64,000 bases of DNA from positions 16,987,756 to 17,051,755 of the forward strand of contig CM065690.1 of NCBI GenBank assembly GCA_017654935.2, given 5' to 3'. The notes beneath the pieces were generated by a model. The model was not told the origin of the DNA. It searched no databases and saw only the letters and a program-made list of their open reading frames with translations. Shown one piece after another: positions 8,587 through 64,000 of this stretch; the first letter of the stretch is position 1, and every line of letters begins with the position of its first letter. The DNA is from Phymorhynchus buccinoides (lineage: Eukaryota > Mollusca > Gastropoda > Neogastropoda > Raphitomidae). Both the position numbers and the translations under genes were made by a program.

Positions 8587-9555
8587 TCAAATCGGAACTG
8601 TGTCTGGCGGAATTATCTGTAATTCTTCTTTAACAAAGGCTCTTTTTGGAACGGGTCGTGTTGTTGTATCAGTTTCTCTTAAATAATACACCGGTGGATT
8701 CATTTCTATTACACTTTTTATTTCGTACGGATCGATACTCCAAATTGGATCAGTCGCTCTTACACGTGTGTCTCCTTCTGCTTCTCCTGGTGCATAAAGA
8801 AACCTAACTTTGATTCCAAACGGTATCAGCTGTTTTGAAATTAAATGTTCATGAGGTGTGTCTAACGAAGTGTCTATCGTTTTCTTCTGTATTGCTTTTA
8901 CTGGTCGGAGACCAATGGCCTTAGATTCTTCGTTATTCATGACTCGCAGAACACTACTTAATCTTCTAACCCATTCAGTGTTTCTAGTTGAATCAAGGAG
9001 TTCTCTGTGATATTGGTAAGAGAAAAGTCGTTCAGCTAATTGTTTGTTAAAGTTTTCGACTAAAGCCTGAGATCTGTGATTTCCAGGAATACCGCGTTTA
9101 ATAGATACTTTGTGTTTTAACATTAGCTGATTGAATTGTCCTTTAAATTCTTTTCCTTCATCAACTTGAATCAACCGGGGATAGGTTAATGGACCGCGTC
9201 TATAGATTTCTTGTAAAGCAGCAGAGACTGAAGTAGCACTTTTATCAGTCAATGGTTCAGCATCTTTATATCTTGAAGCTAAATCAACTACTGTCAACGC
9301 GTATTTAAATCTTTTTCTTCTGATTAAATCATGAGGGAAGTATAGAAGATCCATTTGATGCGTGTCATTTGGTGTTGAGTTAACGAAGTGTGGTCTTTTA
9401 ATTCGTTTAGGTGCTGGTAGATAAATTTGCCAAATAGCTTGTTTAGATAACCATTCTTTTGCCGTTTGTTCAGTGACTCCAGCAGCTTGACTGAGTTTAT
9501 TTATTGCTGTTAAACCTTTCCAATAACCTTTTGGTGAATAATAAATTTTATTCAT
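8587..9555 (-). CDS. Retroviral-type (rve, DDE) integrase of the element
   Basis: This 322-residue integrase would insert the element into host DNA. I chose the Met at 9555 (MNKIYYSP); the upstream start at 9579 would overlap the next gene, which stops at 9563. The catalytic triad is D69 (HQMDLL), D132 (IQVDEGKEF) and E167 (QALVENF), with about 35 residues between the last two, as in retroviral integrases. The N-terminal 65 residues are helical and basic without an obvious HHCC zinc knuckle. After the core, residues about 230-300 (IPFGIKVRFLYAPGE, DPIWSIDPYEIKSVIE) look like the small beta-barrel or chromo-like C-terminal part of Polinton integrases. The frame is intact. Confidence 0.94.
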   Translation of the reverse strand: MNKIYYSPKGYWKGLTAINKLSQAAGVTEQTAKEWLSKQAIWQIYLPAPKRIKRPHFVNSTPNDTHQMDLLYFPHDLIRRKRFKYALTVVDLASRYKDAEPLTDKSATSVSAALQEIYRRGPLTYPRLIQVDEGKEFKGQFNQLMLKHKVSIKRGIPGNHRSQALVENFNKQLAERLFSYQYHRELLDSTRNTEWVRRLSSVLRVMNNEESKAIGLRPVKAIQKKTIDTSLDTPHEHLISKQLIPFGIKVRFLYAPGEAEGDTRVRATDPIWSIDPYEIKSVIEMNPPVYYLRETDTTTRPVPKRAFVKEELQIIPPDTVPI

Positions 9556-9562
9556 TTTAATA

Positions 9563-9964
9563 CTAAATCTTTTTTGCAATGAAAAAAACAGCAGTCATAC
9601 CGATTACGATAAACGCTATCTCCTGCATCTTTTGTTTTTCAGATGGCTGGTAAAAAGCACTTAATTTCGGGGGTGGTGGCTGTTCTAGTTTTTCACCCGT
9701 CACCAAATAATACTCTTTAATGGCATCGTCAACATTCTTAAAAGTATTAGCTGCATGGTGTTGTTGTCTTAATCTCTCGTTAATAAAGTCCAACTGAGCG
9801 AGTCTTTGTTTTTCGTATGCGTCTTGTGCTTTAGCTAATTGTTCCATTGCGTGATTATGTCTTTCTTGATCATTAGTATGTAGTTTACTAAACAAGAAAT
9901 TACTACCTGAAAAAGCAAGCGCATTTACTACAGCGCCCCCTATCATCATTGCGAGTGAAGCCAT
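9563..9964 (-). CDS. Small protein with hydrophobic ends and central coiled coil
   Basis: This 133-residue protein has a hydrophobic N-terminal segment (LAMMIGGAVVNALAFSGSNF). A charged helical centre (NHAMEQLAKAQDAYEKQRL) has coiled-coil spacing, a short proline run follows, and the C-terminus has a membrane helix (IAFIVIGMTAVFFIA) and KKI. I do not recognise a family. It is one of three closely spaced minus-strand genes (integrase 7 bases downstream, a 74-residue protein 8 bases upstream), so joint transcription is likely. A virion membrane role is plausible. Confidence 0.72.
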   Translation of the reverse strand: MASLAMMIGGAVVNALAFSGSNFLFSKLHTNDQERHNHAMEQLAKAQDAYEKQRLAQLDFINERLRQQHHAANTFKNVDDAIKEYYLVTGEKLEQPPPPKLSAFYQPSEKQKMQEIAFIVIGMTAVFFIAKKI

Positions 9965-9972
9965 TTTTATAG

Positions 9973-10197
9973 TTACATATTTATATTTCCCGGAATTATT
10001 CCTTGTTTAACTAAAAAGTCTTTTGTCGCGATTGAAGCTGTAATCACGACAATTAGTTTACCGGAGTCCTCTAGGTCAAGTTTTCCTAGGTCAGCTGCTT
10101 TCATTTTCAATAGTTTCTTAGCAATCATTGTATAGGCAATTGAAAGAGAGCTGATTAGAGCAGATTGATATACAAGATTAATAATAGTGTTTTCCAT
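9973..10197 (-). CDS. Small hydrophobic element protein (74 aa)
   Basis: This 74-residue protein begins MENTIINLVYQSALISS and has two hydrophobic stretches, at about 5-26 and 47-62, split by a charged loop (KKLLKMKAADLGKLDLED). This suggests a hairpin membrane protein. It lies first in the minus-strand trio and is divergent from the gene at 10235 across a 37-base AT-only spacer. No family is recognised. The ORF is short, but its start, spacing and lack of conflict with neighbours support it. Confidence 0.62.
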   Translation of the reverse strand: MENTIINLVYQSALISSLSIAYTMIAKKLLKMKAADLGKLDLEDSGKLIVVITASIATKDFLVKQGIIPGNINM

Positions 10198-10234
10198 TTT
10201 TATTTTAAAATAAAAAATATAAATTAACTAAAAA
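10198..10234. promoter_or_regulatory. AT-only divergent intergenic spacer
   Basis: The 37 bases between two divergent start codons are almost entirely A/T (TTTTAAAATAAAAAATATAA), suitable for a compact bidirectional promoter. This is inferred from location and composition. Confidence 0.35.
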
Positions 10235-10795
10235 ATGAATTGTGACGAACTACTATTAAACGCTCAGGAAGCAGTAATTTCTGATGAAGCGTCGACAAGT
10301 AAAAAGGAGAGATTGTATTCTCTAGCTGCGTGTGGAAAAACAAAACAATACTTAGGAACAGAATTTAGTATTGAACAGATTCAACAAATGTCTTCTGCTG
10401 ACATTGAAAAGTATCACAACAGATATGAAGCGCAATTAGGATCTAAAATGGTTAAAAGTTTAGGACAAACAGTGTTAGGTTTGTACACTAAGTTAGTTAG
10501 TCAGTTTTTTCCACTCGATTCAAGTCAAGACTTAATGTATGATTTAAATCAAGATCCTGTTTTAACTAAGACGCTTGAATCGCTCGGATGTAACCTTTAT
10601 TATAGGTTTGGAGGGTTTTTATCACCAGTTATTGCGGGGTTAATTACTTTTAATCATATAGATTTTATGGCTATTAAAAATGAACGTGACAGAGAATCAA
10701 ACGAATCAAACGAATCAGACAGAACAGCAAACAAGCCCCATTCTATCGAAGAGTCCGACAGTAACCAAGGTAACGAAGAGCCTAGGACGAGTTGA
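10235..10795 (+). CDS. Hypothetical element protein, C-terminus overlaps the next gene
   Basis: This 186-residue mostly helical protein begins MNCDELLLNAQEAV. Residues about 60-140 are amphipathic with conserved-looking Gly and aromatic residues (LYYRFGGFLSPVIAG). The C-terminal 40 residues are Ser/Asn/Glu-rich (RESNESNESDRTANK) and are encoded in a region where a second ORF (10680-11147) is read in another frame. I do not recognise it. The ordered part ends just before the overlap, so the tail may be unconstrained. Confidence 0.68.
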   Translation: MNCDELLLNAQEAVISDEASTSKKERLYSLAACGKTKQYLGTEFSIEQIQQMSSADIEKYHNRYEAQLGSKMVKSLGQTVLGLYTKLVSQFFPLDSSQDLMYDLNQDPVLTKTLESLGCNLYYRFGGFLSPVIAGLITFNHIDFMAIKNERDRESNESNESDRTANKPHSIEESDSNQGNEEPRTS

Positions 10796-11147
10796 AGCAG
10801 GTAAAAGATTAGCAGAATGGAATCGACAACAAAAAATGAATAAACAAACAAAACAAAAACTGTTGTCTCAGAATGAAGATGAACTTGAACAATCAACCAT
10901 AAATGCAATACCAGTTAAAAAAGAAGAAGAAAAAAGTAGTACGAATTACGGTGTTGTATTGGTTACTGTTGGAGCGGTTGCTGGTGTTGGTTATTTGTCT
11001 TACAGATTATATGAAAAATATATGCAGCCAAAGCTAAAAACACAAGTAAAAATACAAGCAAAACAATCAGTAAAAGCAACAGACAAACCAGAAATCCAAA
11101 AACCAAATAGCACAAAACCTCAGAGTGATCCATTTTTAATGCAATAA
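10680..11147 (+). CDS. Hypothetical Asn/Gln/Lys-rich protein with one membrane segment
   Basis: This 155-residue protein begins MNVTENQTNQTNQTEQQT, a run of N-x-T sequons. The middle is basic and Gln-rich (GKRLAEWNRQQKMNKQTKQK). A membrane helix (GVVLVTVGAVAGVGYLSYRLY) lies near residue 100, followed by a Lys/Gln-rich tail. The start overlaps the end of the previous gene by 116 bases in a different frame. The stop codon overlaps an AATAAA at 11144-11149. It is the last ORF before the non-coding terminal region. Function unknown; membrane association is likely. Confidence 0.68.
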   Translation: MNVTENQTNQTNQTEQQTSPILSKSPTVTKVTKSLGRVEAGKRLAEWNRQQKMNKQTKQKLLSQNEDELEQSTINAIPVKKEEEKSSTNYGVVLVTVGAVAGVGYLSYRLYEKYMQPKLKTQVKIQAKQSVKATDKPEIQKPNSTKPQSDPFLMQ

Positions 11148-11370
11148 AAACTTAAGTAAGAACATGATAAGAACATAATAAGAACATAATAAGTACTAAG
11201 TAAGTTTTTGTGTAAGAACTTAATAATAACTTGATATGACTTAAATATTACTTGAAGATGACTTGGAGATGACTTGAAGATGACTTAACAAGAACCTAGA
11301 GAAGTACTTTAAAAAGAACTTGAAAAGAACTTGAAAAGAACTTAACAAGTAATAAAGATCTTTTTAGTGA
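11148..11370. repeat. AT-rich array of short AAGAACTT / GATGACTTG-type repeats
   Basis: About 200 bases are built from degenerate 8-12 base units such as AAGAACATAAT, GATGACTTGAA and AAAGAACTTG. No ORF is present. The array sits immediately after the last element gene, so it probably belongs to the element's terminal region. Confidence 0.75.
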
Positions 11371-11989
11371 CAAAATCCAACCTAATAAAATACCTTCATT
11401 CCTGTTAGCGACATAAGAGCAGATCAGGGGGGAAGTAATTTGGATTACTATTCTTAGCTGTATTTAAAAGAATGCTTGTAAGTTTGTTTGTTTTTACTAA
11501 AAAGTAGAGTTAAAAATGATTTTTTTGATTTATAAACAGTACAAGTTTAATATTCTGCATCGATTCGTAAAAGAATTATACGTTTATTTCTTAAATCGTA
11601 AAAAAATATATAGTTGTTTTTAATAAAATCGTTCTCTCAACCTAGGAGCAAGATGCATCAACACATTGTACGTAATATATACGAAGTTAATCACTGTACT
11701 GTAACAAGCGTTTTTGGTCTATAGAATGGGGAAATCCCGATTCAAAATAGAATAAATATCCGGTTTGTTTTCTAAAAATACTGGAGAACGTAGAATGGGA
11801 AAATCCGATTTGTCTTTAAAAATACTGAATTAGGTCAAACGTTCCTGTGTGAACGGTTGACCCAGTTAGGTTGACCCAGTTAGGTTTTAGCGTGTGAAAC
11901 TACTTTTTGATCAAGAATTAAAATCAGCTACTAAAATAAATATTTTAGAGCATTCTCACAGTTTCAATGATTTTTTTTATTTATAAAGA
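11371..11989. other. Non-coding AT-rich tail of the viral element (presumed)
   Basis: No gene is seen. A roughly 70-bp direct repeat occurs: TAGAATGGGGAAATCC near 11723 and TAGAATGGGAAAATCC near 11791, each followed by a CTAAAAATACTG or TTAAAAATACTG segment. A 14-base direct repeat, TTGACCCAGTTAGG, occurs twice in tandem near 11857-11885. Composition matches the element rather than the GC-richer flank. The exact boundary with host DNA cannot be set without the left terminus. Confidence 0.5.
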
Positions 11990-12250
11990 GATTTTTTTTT
12001 TTGTCCCCTAAAAGTAGTGTTTTTTCTTCCTAATTGGCAGGATAGAGGGAAGGAGGATTTTCGCTTTTATTCTGCCCTAAAAGCAGTGTTTTTTCTTCCG
12101 AATTGGCAGAATAAGGGGGGGGAAACGAATTTTACTTTTTTCACCCCTTAAAGTAGCGTTTTTGTATCTAAAAAGGGGGTTTAAAAAAGTTAGATTTTTT
12201 GCTTTTTTTATGCCTTAAAGTTGCGAATTCGTGTCTAAAAGGGGTCAAAA
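11990..12250. repeat. Degenerate tandem repeat of about 68 bp (4 units), possible subterminal repeat
   Basis: Four units start near 12006, 12075, 12145 and 12211 with CCCTAAAAGTAGTG-like, CCCTTAAAGTAGCG-like or GCCTTAAAGTTGCG sequence. Each is followed by a T-rich run and then AATTGGCAG or AAAAGGGG. Such arrays can lie inside the terminal repeats of Polintons, but I cannot confirm a terminal repeat as the partner end is outside the window. Confidence 0.6.
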
Positions 12251-12420
12251 AAGTTTTGGGGTAGAATTGGTATTCTCTTGTTCTCTAAAGAAGCACCGCA
12301 TACTCGTCGTGTCTGTTGTAGTGTCTGTATTACATATGTTTAGTATTTTGTACGCTTTTAAAATACATCATTTTAAAGAGCGGCCAGAAGTGTAGCCTCG
12401 ATTTAAAGTGTTCAAATTCT
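12251..12420. other. Short AT-rich stretch, no feature recognised
   Basis: No ORF, repeat or RNA gene is recognised. It lies between the element tail and the U2-like sequence, so the element/host junction may be here. Confidence 0.4.
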
Positions 12421-12640
12421 GATCGCTTCTCGGCCTTTTGGCTAAGACAGTGATTCAGGAACATAAATTTTTGTTTATATCCTGGTTGGTTTGTTCAGCC
12501 CGTCGTACATGGCGAAAGCCGATACGCGACGTTAAACTAAACTTCCATTTAAAGTGCGACAATTTTGGACCGACAGACCGACCGACCGACCGACAAAGTG
12601 AGTTATAGGTTTGTGGCTTGAGCCACAAACAAAAAAAGTA
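12421..12640 (+). mobile_element. SINE-like element with a U2 snRNA 5' head and a terminal hairpin
   Basis: Bases 12422-12447 match the 5' end of U2 snRNA (ATCGCTTCTCGGCCTTTTGG then CTAAGA). Similarity stops where U2 would continue ATCAAGTG. About 120 bases later a GACC-type tetranucleotide run (12571-12594) is followed by a hairpin with 10-base arms GTTTGTGGCT/AGCCACAAAC and a 2-base loop, then AAAAAAAG. A snRNA-headed SINE (the SINEU class described in crocodilians) is one explanation. A truncated U2 retropseudogene joined to another repeat is the alternative. Confidence 0.55.
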
Positions 12641-13365
<725 letters not shown>

Positions 13366-13368
13366 ATG

Positions 13369-14067
13369 CACTGGCGTAGGAACGGCAGGGGGGGGGGGGG
13401 GGCAGACGTATCTCTCTGCCCCCCCAAAATTCATAACGGCAACAAAACAAAAAAACACAGAAAGGACACAAGGAAACGAAATAGTTAATAGTCTCAGCCC
13501 ATTCACTACACATTGCTGTCATGGACTTGGTACTGCATCAAAGATGGATTTGAGGGGGGGGGGGGGGGGGGGGGGGGGGTAAAGGGGTTCCACCCCCTCA
13601 GACAAAAAATGGAAAGAAAAAGAGGAAGATAAATTGTAGTTCCATGCTACAGTTTTTCTCTCACGAGAAGCCTTGATTGCATCTTTTACATTCAAATCAT
13701 CATCAGCTTCTGGGAGGCAATCCCCCCAGACCCATCACCCCACCCCAACTGACCACTTGGAGCTACCCCCTCCCCTCTTCCATGACTGGCTGATCCTCCC
13801 CAAACATGGTTATATTGTTATGCTTATTTATTGTTTCCTTTCAATTCACATCATGTTTTATTTCATTCATAGATTTTTTGATGTCATTGATTATGATTAT
13901 ATTTAAAAATAACAATGATAAAGTGTTTTTGTAGGATTTACTAAGTCATGTAATTTAACCTATCCATTCATTCATCTTGTCCGTGCGCTTGCGTCCCCCC
14001 CCCCCCCCCCCTCCCGTTTGTTGGCAATCCTGCCCCCCCCCGGCTTGAAAACGTTCCTACGCCACTG
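13369..14067. mobile_element. Non-autonomous DNA transposon with CASTGGCGTAGGAACG terminal inverted repeats
   Basis: The left end CACTGGCGTAGGAACG and the right end CGTTCCTACGCCACTG (14052-14067) are inverted repeats with one mismatch in 16. A 5-bp direct repeat ACATG flanks the element on both sides (13364-13368 and 14068-14072). The 699-bp interior holds long G and C runs (near 13386, 13555, 13997, 14033) and no transposase. The CAGTGGCGTAG terminus resembles hAT-type ends, but hAT elements make 8-bp duplications, so the superfamily is open. Confidence 0.72.
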
Positions 14068-14072
14068 ACATG

Positions 14073-14893
14073 CTCATTTGCTTTTTACACAATCGCTACT
14101 CTGGCTGAGTACATTCTACCATACTCTGGCATGGACAGAATAGATCTAGATGTTCAATAAACCAAGAAAAGGGGCCATAATGGTCAGCTCGGTGACCATG
14201 GGCCTTTTAACGTAAGAAGAAGAGAAAGAAGAAGGAGAAGAAGAGTGTACACTGTACAGTATCTAGATCTAACTTGTTTCTTTCAATTCAATCTGTTGAA
14301 TTCAAGACCTAGTCTATCAGTGTACCCATTCCACATTATACACAAGCACAATCGTAATCACTTACTTACTCACCTCTGTAATCGATTGGAATCAAAGCTG
14401 CGCAACATAATGCCATTAATGACTTGATTAGGAACAATGACGAAAAGCACTTTGCGCCATTGGAGTCATCTTACTTTCGTTCTTACATTTGTTCCGGGAC
14501 TGCTTTCAAAACCTGATTGGCTAAAATGAAAAGGATGTGTAATAAAATAATAGAATATAAAATAATAATGCTGTACTTTACTAAATTAAACGTAAAAGAA
14601 ACATAATGTGCGGTAAATAAAAATATTTGCGTGCTAAGTTTATTTTTTTCAAACAAGATTTGTTGAAGAAGCATTATCTACGACTTCTTTTTCAATGGCG
14701 GCCCTCCGTTTTCGTCTGCTTAGCTACCGATTTTAAAATACAAAATAAACAACGATAGACTCATAAATTTTGATGTCCCTACGTCAGGAAATGTTAAATA
14801 AACTCTCCTGAGTCTGTTCATACTAATTTCCAGTTTGTTGTCTAAGTTTGCACGGTTCAGCTGTTTTGATGCTTTCCTCTTTTGGACTATAAG
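14073..14893. other. Host non-coding DNA upstream of ADGB exon 1 of this window
   Basis: A short (AGA)n-like purine stretch lies at 14213-14245. I see no conserved exon, RNA gene or repeat family elsewhere. The last 30 bases form a pyrimidine-rich acceptor ending TATAAG at 14893. Confidence 0.5.
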
Positions 14894-63794
<48,901 letters not shown>

Positions 63795-64000
63795 GTATGT
63801 CCATCTTTATATACATATTAATTATTATTAAATGTTTGGGGATAGGAGTGTGTGTGTGTGCTAAGTGCGTGGGCACACGGGACCTCGGTTTAAATCTTCT
63901 CATCCAAAAGACCACGTTCAGACCGTAAGGCCTAGTGCAGAGTCATTGGTCAAAGGTCAAGGTCACTGGAATCGTTTTTTAGCAACAAGACATGGTTCAA
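63795..64000. other. Intron 30, start of the next intron
   Basis: A short GT run at 63850-63859 and a GGTCAAAGGTCAAGGTCACT module at 63949-63968 shared with other repeats. Confidence 0.5.

Overview
The window is animal nuclear DNA. It is microsatellite-rich and intron-rich, with many dispersed SINE- and MITE-like repeats of a kind common in marine molluscs; I infer a lophotrochozoan, probably a mollusc, but the sequence does not prove a species. Two objects dominate it.

Positions 1 to about 12.3 kb carry most of an integrated Polinton/Maverick-type (polintovirus or adintovirus-like) double-stranded DNA virus element. It has 13 intact, closely packed ORFs on both strands: a protein-primed family B DNA polymerase that runs off the left edge, several virion or membrane proteins, a putative double jelly-roll major capsid protein, an A32/FtsK-type packaging ATPase, a retroviral-type integrase and small membrane proteins. 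None of the ORFs complete in the window is visibly broken. No adenain-type protease is visible. The AT-rich tail (11.15-12.3 kb) is non-coding with degenerate tandem repeats. The left terminus is outside the window.

From 14.9 kb to the right edge runs a plus-strand host gene recognisable as androglobin (ADGB). Thirty exons (14894-63794) splice into one open frame of exactly 1144 codons, with compatible phase at every junction. They cover the lysine-rich linker after the calpain-like domain, a central region with good human ADGB similarity, the circularly permuted globin domain interrupted by an IQ motif, and part of the C-terminal region. The N-terminal calpain-like core and the C-terminus are not in the window. 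As the upstream exons must lie left of the element if the gene is complete, the viral element probably sits inside an ADGB intron.

The introns hold long microsatellites, a 1.45 kb ACCAT satellite, a 2 kb minisatellite of 43 bp units, a 1.9 kb minisatellite with two alternating monomers, several foldback or MITE-like inverted-repeat elements, two dispersed SINE-like families, and fragments of U2 snRNA. The most unusual pattern is that at least five ADGB exons have been locally amplified together with a splice site: exon 4 (3 copies), the end of exon 5 (12 copies), the end of exon 13 (10 copies), exon 17 (3 copies) and exon 25 (3 or more). The extra copies are mostly pseudo-exons, and splice-phase analysis shows which copy is likely used.
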